Source: Gelatoporia subvermispora B | Lineage: Eukaryota; Basidiomycota; Agaricomycetes; Polyporales; Gelatoporiaceae | Assembly: GCA_000320605.2 (NCBI GenBank) | Contig: KB445796.1 | Span: forward strand, 2,169,191-2,233,190 | DNA length: 64,000 nucleotides | Reading direction: 5' to 3' | Shown: positions 33,784 through 46,340 of the stretch, piece after piece | Layout: each line of letters starts with the position of its first letter | Position numbering within the stretch: the first letter of the stretch is position 1 | Notes under the pieces: generated by a model | What the model saw: the letters and a program-made list of their open reading frames with translations, nothing else | What the model was told of the DNA's origin: nothing | Database searches by the model: none | Position numbers and translations under genes: made by a program

Positions 33784-35801
33784 GAGGGAGGGCAGCGTTG
33801 GAGTGGACCGGCGTTGCGTACCATCGACATAAATACGTTGTGGAGACGCTGGCCACCGGGAAAGTTAGAGCGCAATAGCTCAGGCACGATCGTTCTCACT
33901 GCCACAAAGCCTATAGAGATATGGACGCCCAGAGTCTCCAAATCATGGTCTAGAGGAGCAGCGTGAAACAAAACGAGTATGGTGAAGAGACTGATCTGTC
34001 AAATCGCTGAATGATGCCGTGCAAGTCGGCAAGATCTATATGTAGTTAGGCTCTCTACAATCGAGGCACACCGGGCTGCCATCGGTTTGCAGCGTCTCAG
34101 ACTCTCAGATGTATCGCGGTCCATTGGGGCTGCGCTGCTCCCGCTCAATACCCTCAATCTAGCTCAAATGGGTCACCGGCAGGTCCAATCGTATTTGTGC
34201 ATAGGGCCCCAGAGTCTGCTTAGATACGGTCCTCGAGCTTAAATCATCCAGGAACGCGCGGCTACATTCCGATCTTATGCACTCTTACACCATCGCCTTG
34301 TCACAATAACTGTATGGATGGAAAATCAGGCCCATATGGCAAATAGCCGGTAAATTAATGAGACTCGGGGGATAACAAGAAAATGCGAATATCTTAAACG
34401 GGACAGGAAGATCCGTAAGTAGTGCGCCCTCCTATTTGCGCTCGGTTTGTCTCTCGATCGTAGGTTTTATCTTCCCCAGAAATAGCCGTCTGGTGACCAG
34501 ACGCATGATCAAAACGATGGCCGCGCCTTCTCGAGCGTTTGCTAAATCATGTCAGCCGCACCTCCAGATAGCTTAGAAAGTCGGAATGGGTCGACAGTTG
34601 AGATATTGCAAAGTTGAAAACAAGCGACACGGTTAGGCGAAGGTCGTAAAACTGAACCGCGTACCAACCGTTGACATCATCTCGTGGATTGATTCGCTCG
34701 TTCTGTCTAAACTCAGGGCCCAAATGGGCGCCAAAAATGCGGCACCAGGTCGTGATCGTTGTGTCGCTCGCCACGAGGGGCACCCTATTTCGGAGTAGCG
34801 TCCAGCATGCTCCAACTGTAATCTAGTTAGGACACGGATTGCTGCGAGGGGCCAGCGTTGATGATGCCAGTCGAACTACATATACTGCGTGCGCTGATAA
34901 CCGTCTTGGAAAACGGGCCGTCGTGACCGTCTTGTCAAGCTGTCGTCGCCGCAGCTGTGTGCCACGGTATCCCAAGTGGATAGCGGGCGACATATCAAGG
35001 GGAATTGACGCACTCCCTGTGAATCATATTATGTTAAGACGCTCGCAGGCGTCATGAAGAGAGTCCAGAGATCGGAGCGGAGGGTTCACGGGCTTGGAGC
35101 CTGGAAACTCTCCTGGAAACCGCTACATCACTGGCAGGAGTGGACAGGTCGGGCGGAATTGTGGCCGCTCAGGAGATTGCAACTTTCACGCTGGAATGGT
35201 AGGGGATTTGTTCGGAGAACTAACCTGTATTTGAGCTGGCAGATACACGCCAGGTAGGAAAAATTGTGTTTCATGGAGACATGGAGAGTCCGATGGCGGG
35301 CCATAGACATATCGCTGGTACGGCATTTGTCATTTTCTTAGGGTCAAGCTGTTCACACGGTTGTCAAACTTGCCTGAACAGGAAAGCTGGAGGTGGCTGG
35401 GAGCGGCAAGAACCGGCAGCTAAGAGCAACGACTGGGATGTTTCTTCCCAGCCACACTTCATTCAGTGTCTGACCATTCTGGTAGATCTCATCCTTATTC
35501 AATCTATACACCTTCTCAAAACTCTTGAGAAATCGTATCTCGGTTATTGCCTCTGCCGAGAATTTGATACGCCTGCGTACATCGCAGAATCCACAACCCG
35601 CAGTCTGGCACTTGCCCTGATTTCAGACCAACACACAGGCCGCACAGCCGTGGCGGCTCGGGGGTACCACTGGTCCTCGACCATCCTCAATTTTCTCATC
35701 GTCAGCTTGCACGAAATCTCTCGCCGGCGGAAATTGATGAACAATTCTGCAGCCCGGGTGAACAATAGTGTATCTTCCTCTCGAAGCTACTTTGGATCGC
35801 T
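33784..35801. other. Divergent intergenic region, no gene supported
   Basis: Two kilobases between the C2H2 gene (minus) and DNA ligase (plus), so both promoters lie here. A 184-codon plus-strand frame at 35266-35820 overlaps the ligase start in another frame and shows no motif. Nothing else is recognisable. Confidence 0.45.
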
Positions 35802-38800
35802 ATGCCCAAACGTACTCTAGCCTCAGCCTCCAACAGTCCGAAGAAGAAAACTAAGACTACGTCGAGCCAATACAGCCTTGACAAATTCTTTGGTGCTTCT
35901 AATCATGATGCGGGAGCAAGCCCCTCACGACGCCGCGCAGATCACAGTCCTGCCAGCCCTTCGGCCAAACGCGGTGGAGACATGATCTCTGCGGACGAGG
36001 AACTTGCATGGAAGCTGGCCCAAGAAGATGGTCTTGATTTGAAGACGCTCCAAAAACTGGAGGCGGGAGGATCCAGAGGACTAGCGTCCGGGAAGCAAAC
36101 AGCGCGCAGCGAAGTGATTGATGTCGACCTCCTTGACAACCAGGTCGACGACGCTGGCCTTTCAAAGGCTCCTGTGAATTCTCCCGTAATCATTCCTCGG
36201 CCTGCTGTGCGACGATCCCCTTCTGTGAGATCTCAGCCTCCCGCTTCACGGTCTACTCTTGGTGATAACTACTCACCTGATCCACCGGCTTATCGCGAAT
36301 TGGCTGTTGACCCCCCGAGCTACACCCCTGGGTTTGATGACTGGCCTAGCGCCAAACCTGTGCCGTATTCCTTTCTAGCACATGCCCTTGCCTCGCTCAC
36401 GGAGACGCGTTCGCGCATTGCAATTGTCAATATTCTGACCAATACGCTGCGCAGCATTATCAGCTGCGACCCGCCTTCACTGCTCCCCGCTCTCTATCTC
36501 CTGTCCAATTCACTCTCTCCACCATATTCACCCGTGGAACTCGGGCTCGGACCATCTGTCATTTCCAAAGCAATACAACACGTCTCTGGATTAACGCCTG
36601 CGGCGCTGAAACGTCTCTACAATCGCACTGGAGATCCAGGTCAGCATATTCTGAACTCCCTCAGCATTGCTAATTATTTCAAATAGGCGATGTGGCCTTT
36701 GAGGCTAAGTCCAATGTGCGTACGTTAGTACCACATCCACCACTTCTCGTGCCAGGTGTCTATGATGCTCTCCTTCGCATTGCAAATGCGAAAGGACAAG
36801 GTGCCGTTAAGCAGAAGCAGGCTGTGGTCGAGAAGCTTCTGGTAGCGGCGAAAGGCGAAGAGATCCGCTTTTTGGTCCGCACTCTCTGCCAGAATCTCCG
36901 AGTTGGCGCTGTCAGGACCACTTTGCTAACAGCGCTCGCACGGGCCATAGTTCTAACGCCTCCTCGCGGCATACCGCATGACACGATCGTCTCCCGCTAT
37001 CATGTAACACAGGAAGTGTTAGAGAGAGTCAAACCGCTGGTGACCGACTCGAAGAAGAAAGTAGCAGACCCTGCTCGGGTCCAAGTGGTCGAGGCATTCC
37101 AGACCGCGGAGGCTCTGCTGAAGGAGGTCTATGTCCGACACCCGAACTACGACAACATAGTGAAGGCGCTCCTTGAAGTTGGCCTAGACGGGCTTGCAGA
37201 GTGCCTTCCGCTTACTATTGGTGCGTACTGGTTACAGCCTATGCTGCGGGTCAATTTACGTGGCAGAATAGGTGTTCCGCTGTTGCCCACCCTTGGCTCG
37301 CCGACGCGCTCCTTGGATGAGATCTATGACCGCCTCGGTTTGTTACCATTCACTGCGGAGTTCAAGTACGATGGTCAGCGTGCTCAGATCCACGCCCATT
37401 CGCTCGATGGGGCTTCATCTTGCATCAAGATCTTCTCTCGGCATCTCGAGGATATGACCGATAAGGTACACCGCTCCGCACGGCGATAAATCCTGGAATA
37501 AGCTCTGATACACCGTTGATTGCGTTCCACGCAGTACCCAGACGTGGTCTCATTGGTCGAGCATATTTTGGACGAATCAGCAGACACTGTGTCTTTCATA
37601 ATCGACGCCGAAGTTGTAGCTGTGGATCCCATCGACGGTAGTCTCAGATCCTTCCAAGAACTCTCAAACCGTGCACGGAAGGATGTCAAGCTAGACGATG
37701 TCAAGGTCTCCGTTGGTGTCTTTGCGTTCGACATGATGTATCTGAATGGACAGGTGCCCTTCTTTGTCTCCCGTTCCACAAGGCACATCGCTGACGCCCA
37801 GGTGCCACTTTGATGCAATCCATACTGTTAGGTACTCTTGGACCGACCATTCCGCGAACGAAGAGCTCTGCTGCGCAATCATTTCCCTGCGCGTCCCCCA
37901 GATGAGCGGGGCGCCGCCCAATTCTGCCATGTCGCCAGCTGCGAAAGCGAGGCCGGGCGGCAGGCCGTAGAACAGTTCTGGCAGATGGCTCTAAACAGTG
38001 CGAGTGAGGGCCTGATGATTAAGGTTAGTGAACTAGGGAGCATTATCTGCGCTTTGAGAACATAGCTCAGGGTCGTGGGACAGCTTCTTGACAGCGGGGA
38101 CGTATTGGAAGAGCCTAGTCAGCGGAAGGATCACCCGCGACGAAAGCCCCTACCTGCGACATACGAGCCTGGTGCGTGTCATGTGCTGACTCACTCGGAG
38201 GTCACGATCGGGACGCATATTCGGTGGCACAGATAAGCGCACATCTGCGTGGCTGAAGCTCAAGAGAGACTATGTCACGGGCCTCGGAGACAGCCTTGAC
38301 CTTGTGCCCGTGGGCGCGTGGCACGGAAATGGCCGCAAGGCGCAATGGTGGAGCCCGATTTTACTGGCAGTATGGGACCCAGCTGCTGGCCAGCTTGTGG
38401 CCGTTTGCAAGTGCATGTCAGGTAAGTGTATCGTGCTCGGGCACGAGTTGGTGCATCTCTCATCAGAACGACGGCATTAGGGTTCACGGATGCGTTCTAC
38501 AAGGTCTCTGTTTGTCGGAATATCGATCAGATCCTAGCTAATTACGAGCACTGCAGGATCTTAGAGAAAGATATCCGCTAGATTCAGATACCTGTTCGAG
38601 GCAGCCGCTATGGGACCCTGTGTGTGATACTGGAGGTGGGAGCTCAACATCTGACGGAATCGGGTTCTCAAGTTTGGTAACTGGTGACCCGTTTTGCAGG
38701 TCTAAAACCAGAAGTCTACTTCAAACCTCAAGAGGTCTGGGAAATCCGTGGCGCAGAGTATGTCATGAACGCGTCGTCCGTATGTCAAGCTTTCCTAACT

Positions 38801-39104
38801 GCGTGTGTCCAGTGTCACGATCAGCCCAGTCTCAGTAGCCGCCCTTGGCCTTGTCTCATCAACTCGAGGACTTAGCCTTCGCTTCCCACGTTTTATTCGT
38901 ATCAGAGAGGACAAGGGCCTCGAGAATGCGAGCACGCCCGAGTTTCTGGCGAAGATGTGGCGCGACCAGCAAGCAAATGGCAAGGACCAAGCAGGTGCTG
39001 ACGAAGGGGAGCTGTTGGATGCAGAAATCCTTTCAGAAGAGGATGAGGATGATGAGTTAGATAGAGACGATACTCATAATGCTGCTGCGGTGCCTGATGA
39101 ATGA
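35802..39104 (+). CDS. CDC9: ATP-dependent DNA ligase I (Cdc9 type)
   Basis: Seals Okazaki fragments and repair nicks. Near the N-terminus, QYSLDKFF at about residue 23 is a PCNA-interacting (PIP) box, next to basic KKKTK. The DNA-binding domain includes FLAHALASLTETRSRIAIVN, RTLCQNLRVGAVRTTLLTAL and LVPGVYDALLRI. The adenylation domain has FKYDGQRAQIH, in which Lys is the catalytic residue, then FIIDAEVVAVD, FDMMYLNGQ, SEGLMIK, SAWLKLKRDYV and LDLVPVGAWHGNGRKA. The OB-fold end reads FKPQEVWEIRGAEY and RGLSLRFPRFIRIREDKG, then an acidic tail (SEEDEDDELD). Framed exons include 35802-36639, 36687-37220, 37272-37465, 37535-37753, 37832-38023 and 38084-38171; several more follow. All catalytic motifs are present. 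Confidence 0.95.
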
Positions 39105-39289
39105 GTAATTTCTATCCTGACTCTTGAGCTCGTGAGGGATTGTGCGCCAATCTTAGTGGTACATACCAAATTTGGGCGGCAGTCGCGGCGTTTGCCGGGG
39201 AGAGATATTATTAGAAATGCTGACCCTGTGAGCATTCTGTAGCCTTTCGTGAAAGTAAGCTCTAACTTTCCGCTCCGCATTGGTTCGCT

Positions 39290-40248
39290 ATGCTAGCATA
39301 TCATTTCGTTCTGAACTATGCTTTGCTGTTCGTGTCTCTATGGTCGAACTTTGCCTCTGCGGCGTACTATGAGACAGTCGAGGAGGCAGGTCCGCATCTG
39401 CCGCCCCGCGTTATTCTCAGGTTCACTGAAGGACGGTTCGCCAGCGATCCTGGCACGGTCGCTTGTGGATTTCAATGCTTTAGGAACAATGGCAACAGTG
39501 TATCCAGACAACCATCCGACACTTCCTGGTATGTACGCATGGGGCATCACGGCGACCGGCGAGCGCCACATAGGCTCGTGGCGAAATCGCTCATGTCAAT
39601 TACAACAGGGGAGCCCTTCTCTCTCCAGGAATATTACGCCAGGTGTGCCCTGCATCTGCGCAAAAACGATGCGCCGGATATTGACATTTTCTGCGCAGCT
39701 GTCATGCGAACGGTTCCCTGACCCTCTTGATCATGCCGATTTCGCGCCATGGGCAGAACATTCTCTCCCACCCGAATCATGCGGCGTCCGTCTCTGTTAG
39801 TCGCTCGCATCCGGCAGCAAACCGTGCACGAGTTGCACTCATTGGGAACGTAACTGTATTCAGGGATATTCGTGAAGCCCCCGACGTCGATGAAATTCAA
39901 GCATGCTACTTGGAACAGCATCCGGACGCACGTCACTGGATACCTGGTCCGAAGGAGCCTCATGTGGTCAGTGATCAATGATATCCTCTTCCACGCGATC
40001 CGCGTGTAGGGGAACGTGTATTCTTATTCGAGCTTATCACCGCATATCAGGCGTACTGGGCACGCTTTGATCTACACGTAAGTATCGTAGAATCATGTCA
40101 GTTAAACGCAAGCTCTGAAATTCTGCAGACCATTTACTATGTAGGAGGCTTCGGCAGCGAACATTACATCGGATACATACCCCTGGAGCTGTACGAGAAT
40201 GCTGCAGAGGCCCCTGGCGACAATTCGCAGCTCGTTCTCAGGACGTAG
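39290..40248 (+). CDS. CREG-like secreted protein (FMN-binding split-barrel fold)
   Basis: Homologue of cellular repressor of E1A-stimulated genes, a secreted or lysosomal glycoprotein with the pyridoxamine-phosphate-oxidase-like fold. The start gives MLAYHFVLNYALLFVSLWSN, a clear signal peptide, followed by FASAAYYETVEEAA. Spliced exons then give ARSLVDFNALGTMATVYPDN, PFSLQEYYASCHANGSLTLL, MPISRHGQNILSHPNHAAS, ARVALIGNVTVF, ACYLEQHPDARHWIPGPKEP and FDLHTIYYVGGFGSEHYIG. These are the usual CREG landmarks. NGSL is a possible N-glycosylation site. TAG at 40246-40248 closes a frame that needs about five short introns. Flavin binding is often lost in CREG proteins, and whether it is kept here cannot be told by eye. 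Confidence 0.9.
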
Positions 40249-40697
40249 TATCTTGAGCTGATCGGTTTGCTGCTTGGGTATCCAGGCGTAACCAGGCATC
40301 TGACAGCAGTCCCCCTGATCACAGTGATTTTGTATTTTGTATGACTGAAATGGAGCACACCACCGATGCGCACGGACAGGCACAATCGCGGAGTCATGAC
40401 GTTCTGTTTATACGTAGATAACTGCCTACCTCGTGTCAAGCCAGTCTCGCGACTGCTTCGCGGCAAGGACGCGCTTGCAGTCAGCTGCCTCCTGATTAGA
40501 CACGGTATATCATGAAGCCACATCTGTCAACTTTGTCATCGCCAAGACTTGTATGGCTAAGCGTAAAGTATACACTGCAAGTACACGGTGAAGACAAGGC
40601 AAGATCAAATACTACCAGACAAAAGTATCTGTCCTTGTTTTCACAGCACCCCAATCACAGCTTCCGGAGTCAAGGTGGCGCAGAACGTCGTTGGTGC
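40249..40697. other. Convergent intergenic region
   Basis: About 450 bases between two genes ending towards each other; likely 3' UTRs. Open frames here do not splice into either gene and show no motif. Confidence 0.5.
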
Positions 40698-42361
40698 TCA
40701 TCGTACCGACAATACGGCGAGGAGCGCGCTATGTGCGTTGATATTGCCGGGACCGACCCCGCCATTGACATGTGCGATGTCTTGCCCAAATACTTCCGCA
40801 AGCTTCCCACTTCTCAGCATGTCTTGCCATTCAGGATCTTTCTCCTCATTCGTGGCTTGGTTTTGCAGCAAATAGTAGACCAGCACGAGCTCTGTCTTCA
40901 TGCGCGCTATTGACTCACTCGAGGGTTGCGATCCCAAGACGAGACGCATGATCTCCACCGTAGACGTAGGCATGTACTGGCGTATGTTTGAGTTCGGCTC
41001 TGTACCGCCGGAGGGTGAGGCGTATGTGTTATCTGTTGGTCCTGCGGGAACACTAGTATCACCTGCGGGCTGTCTGACCCTGGTGTTCGCGGGTCGAGGT
41101 TGCCCCTTTTGCAGAGGCTTGGGGCGTGCCCGGCTTTTGTCGGCGTCCTTACCGAAACTTCGGGAAAGATAGCGCTTGCACAATGCGAGCTTGAAATGCA
41201 AGGCGGGGCGGGACGCGGGCAATGCACCGAAGAGCGCCGTCAGATCATCGAGAGGCAGGGACAGGACACGGTCAGACACGGCGTTCAGGAACGTTGCATA
41301 ATCAAGCAGTGTGGTTGAGGTGAGGTTGACGAGCTGCGAGAATATGCGGTTAAATCGGTGTGATACTGCGTACTGCGCACGCACCAGTGTTAGTAACCGC
41401 AGGCCGAGCCTCCTCCGGCTGGGACCGCAGGCTTGCAGGGCGTGGAATACGATGTCGAGCGGTGCGTCCACATCCCAACGTGCGCTACGGTTGTACTTAG
41501 GCGGCGATATCTGTGACAACAGCAGTGGGGAGTAGAGCGCTGCGGAGCGTCAATCTCCGAGGGCGAGGACAAGGAACAAGGGGACAAGAAACTTGCTCAC
41601 GATTATCAGCATCCTGCATCTGTCTCTCATCCTTCTCCATGATAACCAGGAGCCACTCTAAAATCGGCCATGAATGTGAACCAACGGGGCCCGAGATCGA
41701 GCTACCCTGATCGTCAAGCTCTCGGTCATCATCAGCTGCTCGCCGGCGACTCCTGCGCTCCGTCGTTGACGGAGCACCATCTGTCCTACGCTGCACAAAC
41801 TTCTCGCGGAGGATCTCCCAAATGCTCTTGGCTTCCGTGATGCGTTCGGCCTCGCGGGCGATGAATGAGTCGCCATCCGCTCCGCCGGACTCAGCTATGC
41901 GTGGCAGGGCACGGAAGAGTACCTCAGGCGAGCTGGAGTGCGCGAACGCGAAGAGGAGATTTCGCGCAGCTTCGACCGCGGGGGGCTTCGGCGAGAGCAA
42001 GAGCGCGGGATGCTGCCGCGCAAGAAGTTTGGTAGGCGAGGCGCGACCGGGGTCCGTCGGGAAGTCGTCAACAGGCTCAGGCAAGGGGGCGGGCTCTGGC
42101 GGGTACATAGCGATGAACATGAGCTGCCTGATGTGCGGGCTGTGTGTCAGGCATGTCCATGCCGGTGTGAGCTGTCCCTGCCGTGCTGATCATTGGCGAA
42201 GGTGCTCACGGGAAGGGCTTGTACTTTTGCGCACGAAGCTGGTCGAGTGTGCGGATGCCAGCTTCGTATTGACCTTCTTCAAAGCATGCGTCCACCAGAC
42301 CCCTCTGGTTCGCGGTCATCTCTCGCGCCGATGACACGGCAGACGAGGCAGGGATAGCCAT
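40698..42361 (-). CDS. Hypothetical protein with a long helical region, unknown function
   Basis: The predicted start at 42361 gives MAIPASSAVSSAREMTANQR, then LVDACFEEGQYEAGIRTLDQ. An intron follows the phase-2 donor near 42210, and the next exon opens QLMFIAMYPPEPAPLPEPVD. The middle part has VEAARNLLFAFAHSSSPEVL, ITEAKSIWEILREKFVQRRT and SWPILEWLLVIMEKDERQMQ. The last part has PLDIVFHALQACGPSRRRLG, LDYATFLNAVSDRVLSLPLD, a disordered linker and TVEIMRLVLGSQPSSES. The regular Leu/Ala-rich helices suggest an alpha-solenoid or scaffold. I recognise no family; the paired-helix style is reminiscent of repeat proteins, but no repeat unit is clear. The junction between the second and third exons near 41500-41600 is uncertain. 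The stop is at 40698. Confidence 0.7.
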
Positions 42362-42896
42362 AATGTAAGAGGGCGCTCTGTTTGATAACAAGTCTGGAGA
42401 AGAGCACGGTGCCGGGTATTACACTAGTCAAGCGGTGCTTGTTGGGATCCTTGATATTAGACTGATTGTATCGGGTGTGTCGGTAAAGTTGTGCTTATGG
42501 GTTAGGAGCAGAGAAGATAGGTTTGATGGCAAGGCTAAACGGGCGAGCGCATCAGTGGCAAACCATGGCACGCCCTTCCAACGCGTCCAGTCACGCCGTG
42601 ACGAGACGCGTCTCCGTAGATTGATTGAGAAGGGTTGAGACGTCCGTCAAGGAGATAATAACACGACAAAAACACGACAGCTATGTGCATATGTGTACAT
42701 GGAACAGTACACTAAGGAATTATCTGGATGTACATTGGGAACTTCCCTACACTTTCCTATGAGAAGCTAAACGACTGAACAGATAGTAGGGGAGAACATG
42801 TACGACATAGAAAGCATATGAAGAATCCGGACGTTAAACAAAGACAATTGAGTGACTGAGTGAAAGGAGGATGAAGCAGAGCAGAATTGTGCGACT
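42362..42896. other. Intergenic, no gene supported
   Basis: Lies between two minus-strand genes: promoter of the unknown helical protein and 3' flank of the Clr2-N gene. No feature seen. Confidence 0.5.
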
Positions 42897-43732
42897 TCAT
42901 GTCGCGTGACTGGTCGATAATTTCGTGTAGTCTTTGAAGGGGATCTCCACGGTTTGCCGGGGGGCACGCGGCTGCCTCTTCCGTGGTGCAGTCGTAGTCT
43001 TCGCCCTCTGAGAGGGACCACGAACTTCACGATTCGTTTTGTTGAGATATCTCCTTGAGATATCTGTTTGAGCAGCGCTGCCATCACAATACTGACAGTC
43101 GCAGTCACGACTCCCATCACGCTTCGAAGGCTGGCCCCTCAGAAGCCAGATGAGATGCGGCACAAACTCCATTGGAGAGCGGAAGACGTGGACCACGTTA
43201 GAGCCTGATAGGTACATGTCAGTCAACCTATCGAGCATTTCAACGATCTCAGTGAGGACGTACCATAGAGATAATGATCTTCCCTGGGCGAATGCCGGTC
43301 GCCTGTTCTGTGTGTGAAGAGCTGGTATCCTTCAGGGAGCTCCATTAAGACCATGTCATAACGACCATCCCCTTGAGACAAGAACATCAACTCAGATCGC
43401 GCAGAGGCATGACGAGAAGATCAGAACTCACATCCAGGAATTCGGCCCTTTACTTCCTTGCGAACCAGACCTCTCATAACGACGTCACCCAGCTTTAGAC
43501 ACCAGTCTTGCACGACTTCGTCTTTGGCGGCTTCATAATAGTTTACTGTGCCATCATGTTGGACAAGACGGCCAATGCTCTTTGATGGCGGCCTATTGGT
43601 GTTTGTCCCATCAGACGCACTGGTGTGTGGCTGGATCGCTAAGAACAGCGAATTCTGATCATGTATAAATAGTTGGTAATAGTCTGTTTCAAAAATTGGC
43701 TGCAGCATGTGGGGTGTGCTCGACTGCGTCAA
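42897..43732 (-). CDS. Clr2 N-terminal domain protein (silencing-related), short form
   Basis: Start at 43732: MTQSSTPHMLQPIFETDYY. After an intron come MELPEGYQLFTHRTGDRHSP and EDHYLYG, then, after another intron, VFRSPMEFVPHLIWLLRGQ. The order LPEGY..LYG..FRSPMEFVPHLIWL, followed by a Cys cluster (CDCQYC), is the signature of the N-terminal domain of Clr2, the silencing component of the fission-yeast SHREC complex. The tail is basic (TTTAPRKRQPRAPRQ) and ends at TGA at 42897-42899. The whole protein is only about 240 residues, far shorter than Clr2, and no C-terminal Clr2 domain follows. It may therefore act as a stand-alone chromatin adaptor. That role is inference. Confidence 0.82.
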
Positions 43733-44514
43733 GTAGAGTGATAGTTAAAAGAGCTGTGGACATCCATTACGGCTGCTGAGGTTGTGGCTTCCAGAATTGG
43801 AATGCCAACTTAGTCATCAAAAACTGTTCCGAGCCGCGTTGTTCTGGTCGTTCTCAACATGTGTCTTGAAACCATAGGGCACGCTGCCTTTGGACTAGAA
43901 TGTCTAGATTGCTCTCGTTCAAACGTTGGTCTTCTCCCGTTCTTACTGATTTATGTGGGAGGATAGTGATCAGTATCAAGCATTCGGGAAGGCAGTTGGT
44001 CCTGACATATGAATGTGTGCAGCTTACACCATACCGTCGGCGAGTACACTGGCAGTCGTTACGAGCATAGTGGCATAGCGGTTCTCCATGTGCACTGTGC
44101 TCTAAAGGATCGTATTTTACTGGACTACAAGGCCATACGTGTCATTATAGACAGATGATGAGCCCGCCCAGCGACTACCGGTGGCAGGCGAACATAAAGG
44201 CTGTTCTGCAGTTGTTGGAATCGCTTTGTTACAAATCAGCAATACGACAGTACCTTGAAGCTGAGTCAAAGAGAATCACACGCAAAGACAGATCCGGTTC
44301 GAGGATGAGTTGGATCCAATGAGCATATCAATGAGCTAGTGACACAAAGGTAAACGCCAGATGGTGAGGAAAGGCGCCGCCACTGTTCGACTTTGGACAG
44401 CCACCAACAACATCCGGCGGTGACTACATAACCGTTTGTTTGGCAGAAACTTTCCTGCTTGTGCTTTCTGTGGGAAATTCTATCCGAAACCTGCGACAGA
44501 CCGCGAGCGGTTAG
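43733..44514. other. Divergent promoter region, Clr2-N / BolA
   Basis: 780 bases between two genes transcribed away from each other. No open frame of note and no recognisable motif. Confidence 0.5.
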
Positions 44515-45137
44515 ATGTTGGTGGCCAAGCAAAGCGTGGCTTCACTCTCTCGTCGTCTCAACCGACATATCCCAGCTGCCTCAATCCGCTTTCTATCATC
44601 AATGGGCTCTGTTGAAACGTCGATACGTGACAAGGTGGGCGTCCCCGCACACGCTTGTTCTTGCAGCGTCCTCTTCGCGCGCACACAGCACAATGTCTCA
44701 CACTTCTTCGCAGCTCACTGTCCTGCTTCAACCAGCCGAGCTGACCATAACAAACGACTCTTGGCAGCACCGACATCATGCTGCCATGAGGGCGCAGGAT
44801 GGAGGGAACGGGGAAACTCGTGAGTCACTACTATGAGCATCTGCACTGCGCGCTACGGTCTCTCCGGGGTCTCGCTCAATGCGGCTCATCACGCAGATTT
44901 CTCGATTCAGGTTGTTTCGGAGGCGTTCAAAGGCAAGGTGGGCATGAGGCTGTTCTAATTTCACGCAAACGCTGCGGAGTGCTGATGAAGCGGACGTTTG
45001 CCGCAATCCAGAACACAATGCAGCGTCACCGTATGATTTACGCCGCCCTCTCGGACGAGCTGGCGCAGGGACTACACGCACTTTCGCTCAAAACGAAGAC
45101 ACCGGAAGAACAGCAGAAGGATTCTACATCCTCATGA
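44515..45137 (+). CDS. Mitochondrial BolA-family protein (BolA1-like)
   Basis: BolA1 proteins work with monothiol glutaredoxin in handling iron-sulfur clusters in mitochondria. The start gives MLVAKQSVASLSRRLNRHIP, a typical mitochondrial presequence, and the BolA domain begins MGSVETSIRDKLTVLLQPAE. It continues ELTITNDSWQHRHHAAM, then, after splicing, ETHFSIQVVSEAFKGK and MQRHRMIYAALSDELAQGLH, ending ALSLKTKTPEEQQKDSTSS. The invariant BolA His is expected in the QRHRMIYA helix-turn, and the class-defining His-rich WQHRHH loop is present. Three introns have GT-AG sites. Length of about 130 residues matches the family. Confidence 0.93.
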
Positions 45138-46340
45138 CACAGCATTGGGCTGCTGGTCTTCACCGCTGGTCCGAGTAATTATCGCACAATCGCTCACGGG
45201 TCCCCGTTGCAGACCGGTCTCATATCCCCATAGAGATACACAGACATTGTTCACGTACAGCGGAATATCGATACTCAGGGAAACTGCGACTTCTGTGAGA
45301 GTGGATCTCCGCAGACGGGAACACCATTACGTCTGCATCAGGAAAGTGTTCGCGCCGAACCTGGTATTCAAATGTTCCAAGTCTAACATTCGTCAACGCA
45401 TAGTGCTCCCTAAGGGTCCCTGTGATTCAGCGGGTTCTCTCTGCCGAACTCTACCGCGTGCGTCTCGCGCAATATCATGGGCGAAGCAGTGCAAGGCGTG
45501 CTTCTATTATCTGCTTTCTCCTTCCACGATGGTCACGCGTGCGATTGAGTGAGTTATGAAACAAGACCTCCCAAAATTTTCTGCTTCCAAGGATCACAAT
45601 TAGCCCTGAACAGCGTAGGAAAGGGACTGCGCGGCTGCGGTGCCGCTGAGCGTTCCCGCGACGGATTTGAGCGCCTACCCTGACTCTCCCACCGAAAACG
45701 AATTGCATAGTCTGCAGCAATTTATCAGCTAAGCGACGACCTGATGTACGACGAGGAGGGTCGGATATATGTCCACTCACCGCATTTCATCTCATGCTCA
45801 AAGGAGAACAGGACTGTGCCGCCCTCGTCCGCCGACATGTGTAACATCAGGTGACTGCAGCACAGCCTTTGGTGTTGGTCACCCTGTGAAATCTTAGATG
45901 TTACGACACGTCGGTTCTGCGCTTCACAAGTCCAATCGTGGGTCAATTACCAGAGTCCTCTCTGACAGATTCTCACCCAAGATGCATTGTGTACCTGCTC
46001 TCCGCGACATACCCACGCAGCCAGGTTGTTTCCCGTATTGTCGGCGCACGTCTATGGTCGATATGCGCCTCGCATGTGCATCAAGTACGTTGTCGACAGC
46101 CTGTTCGTGCTCCTAGTGACCGTGTTCTTGCATTGCCGCAGTAGCTAAGGATGGTGCGGCCTATCACTACACTACACACCAGAGCGCCGGCCTCGTAGAT
46201 CCGCACCACTTGATCAATGCAGATTCAGAAGCTTGCCGGGGGCCCTGTTGTATCTTCTCACACTGTGCTATGCTTCGGATATATAAGATGATGTTCTGCC
46301 CTGCCTAATTTGCGTCATCCACATCTTCTTCATCCCCGAC
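45138..46340. other. Intergenic; one possible short minus-strand gene piece
   Basis: Mostly without features. On the minus strand around 45700-45860 a frame reads LMLHMSADEGGTVLFSFEHE. It can splice (GTGAGT donor, CTGCAG acceptor) into DYAIRFRWESQGR, which looks coding. I find no start, stop or further exon that makes a gene. The right end is the promoter of the C2H2 gene. Confidence 0.35.
46280..46287 (+). promoter_or_regulatory. TATA-like box upstream of C2H2 gene
   Basis: TATATAAG lies 53 bases before the ATG at 46341, a plausible core promoter element for this gene. No further support. Confidence 0.4.

Noticed and set aside
35266..35820. 184-codon plus-strand frame before DNA ligase
   Set aside because: Overlaps the ligase start in a different frame and lacks any motif; likely promoter or 5' UTR sequence.
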